Assembly (NCBI RefSeq): GCF_002899895.1
Contig: NZ_PPEI02000001.1
Coordinates: 844,848-908,847 of the forward strand
Reading direction: 5' to 3'
DNA: 64,000 nucleotides
Source of the DNA: Chryseobacterium oncorhynchi
Lineage (GTDB): Bacteria; Bacteroidota; Bacteroidia; Flavobacteriales; Weeksellaceae
Shown: positions 39,270 through 48,362 of the stretch, in pieces
Layout: every line of letters starts with the position of its first letter
How positions within the stretch are numbered: position 1 is the stretch's first letter
Made by a program: the position numbers and the translations under genes
The notes under the pieces: model-generated
What the model was told of the DNA's origin: nothing
The model's input: the letters and a program-made list of their open reading frames with translations, nothing else
Database searches by the model: none

Positions 39270-39303
39270 CATCATATAGTTTGTGTAATTTTAAGGCCGC
39301 TTA

Positions 39304-40692
39304 TTATGAAACGGCAATTTCTGTCTGCTTCACTTTTAAGCTTTTTATTATAAAATAGAATAACATTCCGAGTGCTAAAAGAGCGTAACTTATCAAAATA
39401 ATGAGATTTAAGCTTCCTACTGAAAATTCTGAAGGAAAGATCTGGCTCATTAACGTCATGAAAGACAATCCAATCCCTGCACCCAGGAAGTAACTTGTAG
39501 AACTCAAACTTGATGCCAATCCGTAGCTGGAAGGTTCAACATCCTGAATTCCCATTACCGAAAGGGCTGTAAAGCAAAATGTCATTCCAACTCCTGATAT
39601 ACATGCGGATCCCAGCAAAACAACAGTCAAGGGATGTCCTGTATAAACTGATATGAGTAACAGCAAGCCACCCATCAGCATAAAAGACCATCCGAAACCT
39701 CCCATTTGGGATGAGTTCAGTCGTTTTGAAACATGGGGTAAAATAAACTTAGCTGTTAAAGCAGATATAATACTGAATGGAACAAGCATCAATCCCGCAG
39801 AAGCAGCACTATATCCCATATCTTTCTGAAGCATTAATGAAATAAGGAATAAAAACCCAATAAAAAACGCTCCCAGCGTAAAAAATACAGCATTAGAAAC
39901 CACCAATGAACCGTGCTTAAATAATTTCAGATCAAATAATGGCTCTGCAACAGATTTTAATCTGTAAAATACCATTACTAAAAGCAATACAGCAGCCACC
40001 AATGAACCAATTACCAGAAAAGGTTGTTCTTTAATATGAACTAATTCATGGGTCCCATAAGTGAGGCTCAATAGCCCAACCACCATTAATATCCCGGAAA
40101 TAACGTCTGTTTTCTGCGCGGTCTCATTTTTCTCATCTTTTGGCAAGTAATAATAGGATAATATTAATGTGATTAAAAGGATAGGCACATTAATAAGAAA
40201 AACCCAGTGCCAGCTTAGATAAGTACTGATAATTCCACCTACAGAAAGACCACTTCCTGACCCAATGGCTGCAAAGGAACTGAAAACTCCTATCGCACGG
40301 TTTCTTTCCTGCTCTTCTCTGAATGTATTGGTTACAATAGACAGTGCCGATGGCATTACCAATGCAGCGCCCAATCCTTGTAAGGCTCTAAATAAAGCCA
40401 GCATTTCAAAGCTTGAGGACAACCCCGCCCCTAATGAGGTTAACATAAAGATTAACGCACCCAATAAAAACATTTTCTTTCGCCCTATCTGATCTGAAAG
40501 CTTTCCGCCAATAATTAAAAAGCCTCCAAAAAATAACACATAAAGCGTCTGCAACCATTGAACTGTTCCTGCGTCAATATTAAACTGTTCCTGAATAGAA
40601 GGAATTGTTAAATTAATAATGGCAATATCCAAAGCTTCCACAAAAGTTCCTACTGATGCTAAAATTAATATTATATTCTTCCTTGTATCCAT
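39304..40692 (-). CDS. MFS transporter, DHA2 (EmrB/QacA-like) family
   Basis: A 462-residue drug/proton antiporter with about 14 membrane helices. VGTFVEALDIAIINLTIPSI in helix 1 carries the acidic residue typical of DHA2 members. GGKLSDQIGRKKMFLLGALI is the MFS motif A loop between helices 2 and 3, and GVFSSFAAIGSGSGLSVGGI is the antiporter motif C region. No EmrA partner adjoins it. It is divergent from an Lrp/AsnC regulator, which may control it. The substrate could be a drug or an amino-acid-like metabolite. Confidence 0.88.
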   Translation of the reverse strand: MDTRKNIILILASVGTFVEALDIAIINLTIPSIQEQFNIDAGTVQWLQTLYVLFFGGFLIIGGKLSDQIGRKKMFLLGALIFMLTSLGAGLSSSFEMLALFRALQGLGAALVMPSALSIVTNTFREEQERNRAIGVFSSFAAIGSGSGLSVGGIISTYLSWHWVFLINVPILLITLILSYYYLPKDEKNETAQKTDVISGILMVVGLLSLTYGTHELVHIKEQPFLVIGSLVAAVLLLVMVFYRLKSVAEPLFDLKLFKHGSLVVSNAVFFTLGAFFIGFLFLISLMLQKDMGYSAASAGLMLVPFSIISALTAKFILPHVSKRLNSSQMGGFGWSFMLMGGLLLLISVYTGHPLTVVLLGSACISGVGMTFCFTALSVMGIQDVEPSSYGLASSLSSTSYFLGAGIGLSFMTLMSQIFPSEFSVGSLNLIILISYALLALGMLFYFIIKSLKVKQTEIAVS

Positions 40693-40708
40693 GTATTCAA
40701 ATTTCCTG

Positions 40709-40716
40709 CAAAATTA
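40709..40716 (-). promoter_or_regulatory. -7 box for the MFS exporter
   Basis: On the minus strand TAATTTTG fits TAnnTTTG exactly, 17 bases before the start codon. On the other strand TAAATTTG at 40749-40756 could serve the divergent Lrp gene. No exact -33 box was seen for either. Confidence 0.45.
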
Positions 40717-40834
40717 AAATTAACAGAACATATGTGAAAATTTTATGTTAAATTTGGAACGATGTTGAAAATTTAATTATTTAAAAAGAACAAAATACCT
40801 GAAATAGTAAAATAAAACATATAAAACAGAACAA

Positions 40835-41305
40835 ATGGCAACAGAAAATTATATTCCAGATGAAAAAGATCTCTCTATTCTTCGAATTCTTCAGAAAGAT
40901 GCTAAGATGAGTGTTCGTGACATTTCAGCAAGAATCAATCTCAGTCCCACTCCTACCCATGAACGTATTAAACGTATGGAAAAACTGGGAATCATTAAGG
41001 AATATACTGCCGTAGTAGACCGTAAAAAAGTAAACAAGGGAATGATGGTTATCTGCATGATTGCATTGAATGTTCACAATAAAAAAACGGCAGGGAAATT
41101 TATCGAAGAAGTAAGTAAGCTGAAAGAGGTTGTGGAGTTTTACAACATCAGTGGAGATTTTGATTTTATGCTAAAAATTCTGGCTCCCAACATGGATGAA
41201 TTCCATGAGTTTTTCATCAATAAGCTATCGGAAATAGAGGGTATTGGCCAGACAAAAAGTATTTTTGTAATGAATAGCATTAAAGAAAGCGCCCAGATTG
41301 TATAA
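40835..41305 (+). CDS. Lrp/AsnC family transcriptional regulator
   Basis: A 156-residue leucine-responsive-type regulator. The N-terminal helix-turn-helix is in DLSILRILQKDAKMSVRDIS with ARINLSPTPTHERIKRMEKL. The C-terminal RAM (ACT-like) ligand domain includes VVEFYNISGDFDFMLKILAP and GIGQTKSIFVMNSIKES. These proteins bind amino acids and form octamers around DNA. It is divergent from the MFS exporter across 142 bases, suggesting amino-acid-dependent control of that exporter. The long gap behind it holds a candidate RNA gene. Confidence 0.9.
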   Translation: MATENYIPDEKDLSILRILQKDAKMSVRDISARINLSPTPTHERIKRMEKLGIIKEYTAVVDRKKVNKGMMVICMIALNVHNKKTAGKFIEEVSKLKEVVEFYNISGDFDFMLKILAPNMDEFHEFFINKLSEIEGIGQTKSIFVMNSIKESAQIV

Positions 41306-41514
41306 GATTTAACATCAATGTTTTTTGGAGCCTAACTTTAATATACCATTCGTATTAAAGACCAATAAGCATCATAGTAACATTTATTACCTTATCGATT
41401 ACTTCCTATTATTCATCACTCTACCAACACTTCCAAGCAAAAATACAAATATTTAGGAACCAATTAATTAAAGTAAAAACAAGTCCCATGTTGTAGCTGT
41501 GTAGTAGGTTGTTT

Positions 41515-41547
41515 TTTGGAAATATCCATCATTATTAAATAGGTTTG
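41515..41547 (+). promoter_or_regulatory. Consensus promoter with no gene behind it
   Basis: TTTG at 41515-41518, 21 bases, then TAGGTTTG at 41540-41547: both boxes of the Bacteroidetes housekeeping promoter are exact. The same spacing is seen at the bglX promoter (26467-26499). No protein-coding gene follows on this strand before 44093. Confidence 0.6.
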
Positions 41548-41552
41548 CAGCA

Positions 41553-41860
41553 CTAGAAAAACAAACCGAAAAATATCACAAAGAAACATCAAACTCATAT
41601 TTTAAAATCCAGGGATTACTTCTAAACCCCTCCCTATTGCTTGAATTTAAATTTAACAAAACAAGTAAGTGGTGGAAGATTTTAATAAGCTAAACAAATA
41701 TCACCAACAAGACACAAACTGAAAAAAAGAGGCCTATATCAACACAAGACTTTATGATGAACCAATATCTGTAAGCTGACTAAGCCAAGGATATTACATC
41801 TACATTATTTGTTTAATCATAAGAGATTGCACTTTTTAAAGTTGTGATCTCTTATTTTTT
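41553..41860 (+). ncRNA. Candidate small RNA of about 300 nt, family unknown
   Basis: The interval starts a few bases after a consensus promoter (41515-41547) and ends at a terminator hairpin with six T (41819-41860). No frame of useful length or codon character lies within it. Possible internal pairs are TTACTT with AAGTAA and AATATC with GATATT. It does not resemble tmRNA, RNase P RNA or SRP RNA. Its start is estimated from the usual distance to the -7 box. It could instead be a leftover promoter and terminator of a lost gene. Confidence 0.4.
41819..41860 (+). terminator. Terminator of the candidate small RNA
   Basis: ATAAGAGAT and ATCTCTTAT pair perfectly over nine bases, with further weaker pairing inside (TGCACTTT with AAAGTTGTG), followed by TTTTTT on the plus strand. 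No gene ends within 500 bases upstream. Confidence 0.65.
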
Positions 41861-41908
41861 AGCACATAGAAGATTTAATACCCAAAAGCCTCCATCACTT
41901 CCATTTAT

Positions 41909-41944
41909 AAAAAAGCATTGGTATAAATCCTATACCAATGCTTT
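41909..41944 (-). terminator. Terminator after the small secreted-module gene
   Basis: A perfect 14-base stem AAAGCATTGGTATA/TATACCAATGCTTT with a five-base loop and a T run on the minus strand. It ends the two-gene operon read from 43573. Confidence 0.85.
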
Positions 41945-41996
41945 CATACACATTATAAACTTATATGCCGGCATTCCCGGAATATCTTATATCGGA

Positions 41997-42512
41997 TTAT
42001 TTCCAGTAATTCCAAACTGTACCATCAAATATTGCCAATGTCTTACTGGTTGTATCATAGCACATCATTCCTGGATATGGACTCTTTACATTAACATGAG
42101 GATTTGCAATTTGAGGAAGAACCATTGCTTTATCAGCAGATTCCAATACCAAAACCCCATCTGCAACACTGGATGAAGCTCCAATAATAACACCTTTTCC
42201 CACCTCTGCAGAATTATTAGCAACAACAGCTGATGAGTTTCCAGCATCAGACAAAGGTTTCCAAACATCATTTTCGTATACCTTAACCTTATTATCCGTC
42301 ACATCAAACACAAATGTACCATTAACCAGAGTTCCGGTAGGCAGCCCAGAAGTAGCAGGAAGAATCAAACCTTTTGTGTTTCCAGATGAATTATTAAAAT
42401 CCAGAACCGTACTAGCGCCATCTACCACCTGCTTCCCTAATGCTACCTGAGCAATAGATAAATTAAAGAAAACAAGAGCAATTGCTATGCTTATATTTTT
42501 TATATTTTTCAT
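41997..42512 (-). CDS. Small secreted protein of the duplicated cassette (copy 1)
   Basis: A 171-residue exported protein with a signal peptide ending LSIAQ (about residue 21). VALGKQVVDGASTVLDFNN, NTKGLILPA, KVKVYENDVWKPL, KGVIIGASSSVADGVLVLE and PHVNVKSPYPGMMCYDT follow, then the end FDGTVWNYWK. The 58276-58809 protein has the same order throughout. The last 50 residues also match, more weakly, the C-terminus of its own upstream neighbour (G..LE..., PxxGMxxYD, [YF][ND]GxxW). It lies 11 bases after that gene, so they are one operon. No enzymatic motif is seen; a structural or adhesive surface role is a guess. Confidence 0.75.
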   Translation of the reverse strand: MKNIKNISIAIALVFFNLSIAQVALGKQVVDGASTVLDFNNSSGNTKGLILPATSGLPTGTLVNGTFVFDVTDNKVKVYENDVWKPLSDAGNSSAVVANNSAEVGKGVIIGASSSVADGVLVLESADKAMVLPQIANPHVNVKSPYPGMMCYDTTSKTLAIFDGTVWNYWK

Positions 42513-42523
42513 ATTATTTTAAG

Positions 42524-43573
42524 TTAATCGTTACAGCTTCTTTCTACGCACTTCCATTCGGTACCGTTATAAAGCTTCACACATTTATCCTGAATATCAT
42601 ACAACAACATCCCTTCTTTTGGATCAACAATAGCATCCCCAATTTGCGGAGTCTGGCTTACATGCTGAACTCTTGTAATCACAAAGCCTTTATTTTTTGC
42701 TTCCATAGCAAGAAAACCATTGGGAACATTTTCAGGCCACGCATTTGCTTTCTGCTGTATTGTAATTCCGAATTTGGTAAAACCATCCGGGGTTCCCGTA
42801 GCAGCCGGTTTCGTACAGAATGAATCTAATTCGTTAATAATCGCAGGAGCATTACCACACACGCCTTTATCATCTGACAACCCAGTTGGCCATAAAGACG
42901 GACACATAGCCGATGTCGCATTAGGACCACAGAAACTAGACGCTCCGGCACCAAGCCCTACAACAGACCCCATAGCAATTGTAACAATCTCACTATCATC
43001 ACTGATTACAGAATTACCTCCACCCCCACTTACATCTGCCTTGGCAATACAATAAGCCTTAGCATTAGGAGCACCTACATATTTAACAGATGGATAGGTT
43101 GTTGACTGCTGGGTAAAGGTTCCACATATCTCCACAGCACTCCAGCTACCCATTTCAATTATAGAAGTTCCGGTATAAAGTCCTCCAAAACTTGGATCTC
43201 CCTGAATAACAGATCCGGTAAGGGAAATAAAAGATTTTGTTCCTAATTTGATTTTTGAATCTACCTTAGACCCGAATGTTCCAATAGTAATAGATCCGGT
43301 AGATATAACACTGGCCCCGTCATTAATTTCCAGATCCCCCATTACCTGAATCCCAGAAACCTGAAACTGCCCAGACTGCACAATAAGAGTCGCTCCATTA
43401 GGAATAGTAACCCCGCTTGCCATTGTATAATTTCCATTGATACAGTATGTATTTCCGCTTGTCATAATCTGCCCGGTATAGGGCGTACACTGAGCACCGA
43501 GTACCCCATAAAAAGCAAGCATTAATAAAAAAATGATTTTTTTATTAATTTGGAAAAAAATTAAGTTATTCAT
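42524..43573 (-). CDS. Larger secreted protein of the duplicated cassette (copy 1)
   Basis: A 349-residue exported protein with a signal peptide ending YGVLGAQ (residue 27). Residues 30-200 look like a right-handed beta-helix or repeated-strand region rich in Gly/Ser/Thr (GNYTMASGVTIPNGATLIVQ, GDLEINDGASVISTGSITIG). The C-terminal 90 residues form a module: NAWPENVPNGFLAMEAK, KGFVITRV, DPKEGMLLYDI, CVKLYNGTEWKC and final RSCND. The same module ends the 1496-residue protein at 53723. It precedes the small partner gene by 11 bases. No T9SS sorting domain is present, so the C-terminal module may take its place or be the functional head; this is open. Confidence 0.72.
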   Translation of the reverse strand: MNNLIFFQINKKIIFLLMLAFYGVLGAQCTPYTGQIMTSGNTYCINGNYTMASGVTIPNGATLIVQSGQFQVSGIQVMGDLEINDGASVISTGSITIGTFGSKVDSKIKLGTKSFISLTGSVIQGDPSFGGLYTGTSIIEMGSWSAVEICGTFTQQSTTYPSVKYVGAPNAKAYCIAKADVSGGGGNSVISDDSEIVTIAMGSVVGLGAGASSFCGPNATSAMCPSLWPTGLSDDKGVCGNAPAIINELDSFCTKPAATGTPDGFTKFGITIQQKANAWPENVPNGFLAMEAKNKGFVITRVQHVSQTPQIGDAIVDPKEGMLLYDIQDKCVKLYNGTEWKCVERSCND

Positions 43574-44092
43574 ATGTATTTAAGTTAAATTAACAAATTA
43601 TTCGCGATTTAAAGTCAATTAAATAACATTTTAATATCGCCGCAAGCCTAATCAACAATTAACATACCAAACTTCATTTAACAACTAAATATCAATACAC
43701 TATTGCATAGAAATTGATATTTATTAAATAATATCTTTTTATAACACACAATTTGGAAACAAATACTAAAAACTAGAAAACATTATTTTATTGATATAAA
43801 ATTAACACATATCCAAGGTATTTTTTTATATTATTTAAAATTTCAATGTTATTATCATTATTATTAATTTTTCTGCAATAAAAAAACACATCAATCTTTA
43901 TGAATTTTATTAAAAAACAAAACTACAAGTATTTTATTCGCAGTTATCAAGAATAACATTAAAGACATCATCCTTACAGCCCCGATAGTTTTAAACTATA
44001 TATGTTTTTCATAATTTTAAAAATCAAAATAATAGATAATCTACATTATTATTTGCGCTAAAAATTTATATTAAAAAGCTTAAATTTGCATC
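43574..44092. other. Very AT-rich divergent gap upstream of mnmE and the cassette
   Basis: This 519-base region has no gene and very few G or C. It must hold the promoter of the minus-strand cassette. At its right end TAAATTTG (44081-44088) fits the -7 box only four bases before the mnmE ATG. Confidence 0.45.
44081..44088 (+). promoter_or_regulatory. -7 box directly in front of mnmE
   Basis: TAAATTTG fits the TAnnTTTG box. Its last base is four bases from the ATG at 44093, so if used the mRNA would be leaderless or nearly so. A TTTG at 44052-44055 is 25 bases upstream, slightly farther than normal. Confidence 0.4.
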
Positions 44093-45478
44093 ATGAATAA
44101 CGAGACCATTTGTGCACTAGCTACAGCTAATGGAATAGGTGCCCTAGGTATTATCAGAGTATCTGGAGACAATGCTTTACCCATAGTTCAAAAGTGCTTT
44201 CCTGCAAAAAAACTGGAAAAACAAAAATCCCATACCATTCACTATGGATATTTTATGGATGGAGAGGAAGCTATTGATGAAATTATGCTTTCTATTTTTC
44301 TGGCTCCGAAAAGTTTCACTACAGAAAACTCTGTGGAGATTGCTTTTCATGGTTCGCCACACATTGGGAAACGTATTCTTGAAACACTTATTAAAAATGG
44401 AGCAAGAATGGCTAAAGCAGGGGAATTTACTCTTCGCGCTTTTATTAATGGCAGAATTGACCTTTCCCAAGCAGAAGCCATTGCTGACGTTATTGCTTCT
44501 GAAAATGAAGCGTCCAGAAAGGTAGCCATTAACCAATTAAAAGGTGGAATTACCAATGAAATCTCGTTATTAAGAACTGATCTGCTCAATTTTGTTTCTT
44601 TAATTGAATTAGAATTAGATTTTGCAGAAGAAGATGTAGAGTTTGCAGACAGAACTGCATTGAGCGGATTATTAGATAAAATAGAACTCAAGTTAAATTC
44701 TCTTATTGAAAGCTTCCAGTACGGAAATGCCATCAAAAACGGAACTGCCGTAGCCATCATTGGAAAGCCTAATGCCGGAAAATCCACTCTTCTGAATTCT
44801 CTTCTGAAAGAGGAAAGAGCAATTGTAAGTAATATTGCAGGAACAACGAGAGATACGATTGAGGAAATTCTTCATATCAAAGGCCATGCTTTCCGACTGA
44901 TTGATACTGCTGGACTTCGTGAAACAGTGGATGAAATTGAAGCTATCGGAGTAAAAAAAGCTAAAGAAAAGGTAGAAAATGCCAATATTCTTGTTTATCT
45001 GGCAGATGCGGCAACCGAAAACTTTTCAGAGGATATTGAAATGATTCAGTCTCTTTTGAGAGAAGATCTGAAGTTGATTATCTGTGCAACAAAAATTGAT
45101 GAAGTTACTCCTACCAAATACGAAATGGTAGAAGATATCTTCAGAAATGCCATTTCTCAAGAGTTTGATTTCATTAAGATTTCAGCGGTTGAAAACCAAA
45201 ACATCCAAGATTTGAAAAATGAACTTTCATCCTATGTTGAGCATTTAAAAACTGAAGAAAATAATGTTGTAATCACCAACCAGCGTCATTTTGAAGCTTT
45301 ACAGAAGTCACTGGATGCTGTAGACAGGGTAAAGGAAGCTATTTCTTTCCAAATTTCCACTGAGCTTCTAGCTTATGAACTGAGAAATGCACTAGAACAT
45401 CTTGGTGAGATTTCCGGGGAAGTTACGAATGATGAAGTATTGGGAAATATTTTCTCTAAGTTTTGTATCGGAAAGTAG
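44093..45478 (+). CDS. mnmE: tRNA modification GTPase MnmE
   Basis: A 461-residue GTPase that works with MnmG to modify uridine 34 of certain tRNAs (cmnm5U). The N-terminal domain (about 1-120) binds formyl-tetrahydrofolate and begins ICALATANGIGALGIIRVSG. The G domain sits inside a helical domain: GKPNAGKST (about residue 224, G1), GTTRDT (G2), DTAGLRE (G3) and ATKIDE (G4). The C-terminal CIGK contains the catalytic Cys. All signatures are intact and the length is normal. It is monocistronic, between two unrelated accessory blocks. Confidence 0.96.
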   Translation: MNNETICALATANGIGALGIIRVSGDNALPIVQKCFPAKKLEKQKSHTIHYGYFMDGEEAIDEIMLSIFLAPKSFTTENSVEIAFHGSPHIGKRILETLIKNGARMAKAGEFTLRAFINGRIDLSQAEAIADVIASENEASRKVAINQLKGGITNEISLLRTDLLNFVSLIELELDFAEEDVEFADRTALSGLLDKIELKLNSLIESFQYGNAIKNGTAVAIIGKPNAGKSTLLNSLLKEERAIVSNIAGTTRDTIEEILHIKGHAFRLIDTAGLRETVDEIEAIGVKKAKEKVENANILVYLADAATENFSEDIEMIQSLLREDLKLIICATKIDEVTPTKYEMVEDIFRNAISQEFDFIKISAVENQNIQDLKNELSSYVEHLKTEENNVVITNQRHFEALQKSLDAVDRVKEAISFQISTELLAYELRNALEHLGEISGEVTNDEVLGNIFSKFCIGK

Positions 45479-45646
45479 ACCGTATTTTAGATTGTATGTT
45501 GATTACAATAATACCAATCACTATATTAATAAGTTCAATATCACTCACTCTAATTTTATTTAATTGACTATTTACAATACCTCAAAAATGATATTAGTTA
45601 AAAATTAAAACCATTTTTTTTATCTTTATATCATAATTAGATCTCA

Positions 45647-46528
45647 ATGCAAGAGTTTGATATTGAACCTTTTTTATATGCGAATGGTAGTAAGCAATGT
45701 ATAAATACTAAAACATTGTCAGAATTGATTTTGGCAAGACCTATCGAATTGTTCAGACCGCATAAAACATTATTCTATGTAATTCATCTTTTCGAAGAAG
45801 GACAGGGAAAACATTCGGTAGACTTCAATACTTTTAATGTCGAAGAGAAATCTATTCTTTTTCTGTCTCAGAATCAGATCAATCAATTCCATCAGCCACT
45901 TGATTATAAAGGTAGGGTGTTAATTTTCACCCAGAGTTTTTTTTGTAAAAGCAATCAGCATACACATTTTTTCTGGACGTCGGCATTGTTCAATGATCCG
46001 CTGGGTTTGCCTTATTTTAAAATTAAAGAACGATATGATGAGGTAGCTTCTTTATTTAATTTCATAAGCAAGGAACTTGAAAGACCTTACTCGGAAATAC
46101 AATCTTCAATTTTAAATAATTACTTGTTTAATATTTTACTGATTGCTGAAGAAATTTACAAACCACAAGAAGCTACACTGAGCTTACATAATAACAGAAT
46201 GTTGGTTTACAGGTTTAAATCATTAGTTAATAGTAATCTTACCTCCAAGCACAGTTTGAAATACTACGCTGAAAAGCTGAATGTTAACTTAAGAACACTG
46301 CAGAAAGCATTTCAGGAGATTGAAGGAAGTACACCAAAAAAATGGATTACTGATCGTTTAATTCTTGAAATCAAAAGAAATCTTGCCTATAAAGAATCCA
46401 GCATAAGTATCATTGCTTTTCAGTTGGGATTTAATGAAATCAGCAATTTTACGACTTTTTTTAAAACACATACGGGGATTACGCCTAAGCAATTCAGAAA
46501 TTCAATTCAGAACACATTCGCTTTTTAA
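45647..46528 (+). CDS. AraC family transcriptional regulator
   Basis: A 293-residue regulator. The N-terminal AraC-binding cupin (about residues 20-150) includes HLFEEGQGKHSVDFNTFNV and LFLSQNQINQFHQPLDYKG. The C-terminal DNA-binding domain has HSLKYYAEKLNVNLRTLQKAF as first helix-turn-helix and SISIIAFQLGFNEISNFTTF as second, ending HTGITPKQFRN. The start at 45647 directly gives the expected N-terminus. It stands between mnmE and the TPR-HTH regulator; its targets are not obvious from position. Confidence 0.82.
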   Translation: MQEFDIEPFLYANGSKQCINTKTLSELILARPIELFRPHKTLFYVIHLFEEGQGKHSVDFNTFNVEEKSILFLSQNQINQFHQPLDYKGRVLIFTQSFFCKSNQHTHFFWTSALFNDPLGLPYFKIKERYDEVASLFNFISKELERPYSEIQSSILNNYLFNILLIAEEIYKPQEATLSLHNNRMLVYRFKSLVNSNLTSKHSLKYYAEKLNVNLRTLQKAFQEIEGSTPKKWITDRLILEIKRNLAYKESSISIIAFQLGFNEISNFTTFFKTHTGITPKQFRNSIQNTFAF

Positions 46529-46862
46529 TAAATTTCATTCGCTTTTTTGTAATAAAAAAAGATTGTCCACTGTGTAATTTTGTAATCTTAAAACCAATAG
46601 ATTAGTCTAATGAGAAAAGATTATCAAAATAAAATTTATTCTGCAGATGCCTTTATTTTAAATTAACAAACTTAAAATCAGACAACTATATCTGAGTATG
46701 CATGTAATGGGTACCTAAGTACATGGTGTGGTTTATGGCATTACTTTGCAAATTGTGCATTTTTGTGAGTTCAAAATAACCCACTAATTAATAATATTTC
46801 GTTACAAATCTTTTTTTTCAATTTTATATTTTTCCAGAACCTAAAAAACACAATCTTTTTAA
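46529..46862 (+). promoter_or_regulatory. Upstream region with two conserved blocks shared with 49.8 kb
   Basis: Block 1 TAATGGGTACCTAA lies at 46705-46718 and block 2 AAATTGTGCATTTTTGTGAG at 46750-46769, start to start 45 bases. The same two blocks, in the same order and 44 bases apart, lie on the minus strand at 49899-49836 upstream of the T9SS cargo gene. The gap otherwise holds no gene. Block 2 ends 93 bases before the ATG at 46863 and contains CATTTTTG, one mismatch from a -7 box. Confidence 0.6.
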
Positions 46863-48326
46863 ATGTATAAAATCCAGTTTATTATCATTTTTTTCATATT
46901 TCCTTTTCTATATTCTCAAACCACTTATTCATCAAAACAAATAGACAGCCTGCTGACATCCACTGAAAAGCCGAATAATTGGGATTTAAAGAAGAATATA
47001 GACTTTCTGAACAACATATATAGAGAATCCGAAAAAATAAAGTACGAAAAAGGAATGTACAGTGCGCTTACTAAAATCAGCGATTGGTATATGTTAAAGG
47101 CACAATATAAAAATGCCATTCCTTACTTTGAAAAGATAGAAAATCTACAGCTAAAGAATCCGGATAACATCAAGTATAAAATTTATACACTTCAGAGTAA
47201 AGCTTTTGCTTTTACTAATTTAGGCTTGTATGATGATGCGCAAGTAGCAATTGGAAAATCATTGAGTCTGGCATATAAAATAAATGATAATGATAAAAAA
47301 TCCCGGTTTCTAGGGAAAGCTTATGATCTCAAAGCAGCACTTTATATTGAACTAAAGATGCCCGAGGACTCTGTATTGCTTTATCTGAAGAAATCAGCAA
47401 TTCAGTATCAGCAATTAAAGGATAGTCCGGAGAGAAAGAACTTATTAAATTCCGCTTACATTAATATAAGCACTAGTTTTTTTGAAGCAAAAAAATTAGA
47501 TTCGGCGTTATTCTATTCACAGAAAGTAATAAAAAACAAGCAAATAAGTGATGAGGTCAAAACTTCTGTTTTCCAGACTTTAGCACAAATATACCGGGAA
47601 AAAAATAATTGGGACAGTGCATTTTATTATTATAAAAGCGCAGAAGCAATATCTGCTAAGCTAGGTAATCCTATAGATTTAAAAACTATTTATCAAACAC
47701 TCACCGAAATGTATGATAAATCCGGAGATAAGGAAAATGCCTTAATCTATGCTAAAAAGTATTCTCACTTATCTGATAGTCTTAATGTCATTAATAAACA
47801 AAGCGCAATAGTAGCCAACAAAAACATTAAAGAAGATTTAAGGGAAGAAAATGAATCACAGCAAAAGCACTTGTATTGGATCATAGGAGGCATTATTGTA
47901 ATGCTGGTTTCTCTATCATTACTGTCTGTATATATTTTTAAAAACTATACGAAAGAAAAGAAATCCCGTCAGGAAGAAAAAACCATTATTGAAGAAAAGA
48001 CAAAGGAGCTTGAACAACTGCAATCTAAAGTAAATGATTCTTTTGGTGAGATTCTATCTCTTGCTAAAAATAACAGTCCTGCTTTTTTGTCAAGATTCAG
48101 AGAAGTGTATCCTGGATTTTGTGAAAAGATTATTCACATGTGCCCGGATGTTCATAATTCCGAACTCACTTTTTGTGCTTTTATCAAACTGAATCTTTCT
48201 ACAAAAGAAATTTCAAACTATACATTTACCTCAGTTAAAACGGTACAAAACAGGAAAACGAGATTACGGAAGAGATTCAATATTCCCTCGAATGATGACC
48301 TGTATGTCTGGTTTAATAATCTGTAA
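46863..48326 (+). CDS. TPR-transmembrane-HTH regulator
   Basis: A 487-residue protein with a signal-like N-terminus (FFIFPFLYSQ), then tetratricopeptide repeats over about residues 60-310 (for example AQYKNAIPYFEKIENLQLKN, KNNWDSAFYYYKSAEAISAK, GDKENALIYAKKYSHLSDSL). One membrane helix is near residue 340 (WIIGGIIVMLVSLSLLSVYIF), then a coiled coil. A C-terminal LuxR-like helix-turn-helix has LTFCAFIKLNLSTKEISNYT followed by SVKTVQNRKTRLRKRF. Such proteins sense outside the inner membrane with the TPRs and bind DNA inside. It is convergent with the T9SS cargo gene, whose upstream region shares two blocks with its own, so both may be under common or auto-control. Confidence 0.8.
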   Translation: MYKIQFIIIFFIFPFLYSQTTYSSKQIDSLLTSTEKPNNWDLKKNIDFLNNIYRESEKIKYEKGMYSALTKISDWYMLKAQYKNAIPYFEKIENLQLKNPDNIKYKIYTLQSKAFAFTNLGLYDDAQVAIGKSLSLAYKINDNDKKSRFLGKAYDLKAALYIELKMPEDSVLLYLKKSAIQYQQLKDSPERKNLLNSAYINISTSFFEAKKLDSALFYSQKVIKNKQISDEVKTSVFQTLAQIYREKNNWDSAFYYYKSAEAISAKLGNPIDLKTIYQTLTEMYDKSGDKENALIYAKKYSHLSDSLNVINKQSAIVANKNIKEDLREENESQQKHLYWIIGGIIVMLVSLSLLSVYIFKNYTKEKKSRQEEKTIIEEKTKELEQLQSKVNDSFGEILSLAKNNSPAFLSRFREVYPGFCEKIIHMCPDVHNSELTFCAFIKLNLSTKEISNYTFTSVKTVQNRKTRLRKRFNIPSNDDLYVWFNNL

Positions 48327-48356
48327 AAAAAGCCACTCTTTTAAGAGTGGCTTTTT
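48327..48356. terminator. Bidirectional terminator between convergent genes
   Basis: A 14-base perfect stem AAAAAGCCACTCTT/AAGAGTGGCTTTTT, placed exactly between stops at 48326 and 48363. Confidence 0.88.
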
Positions 48357-48362
48357 AAGAAT

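Noticed and set aside
41844-42176. A 110-codon plus-strand frame
   Set aside because: Antisense to the 41997-42512 secreted gene and begins inside a terminator; codon pattern is that of a shadow.
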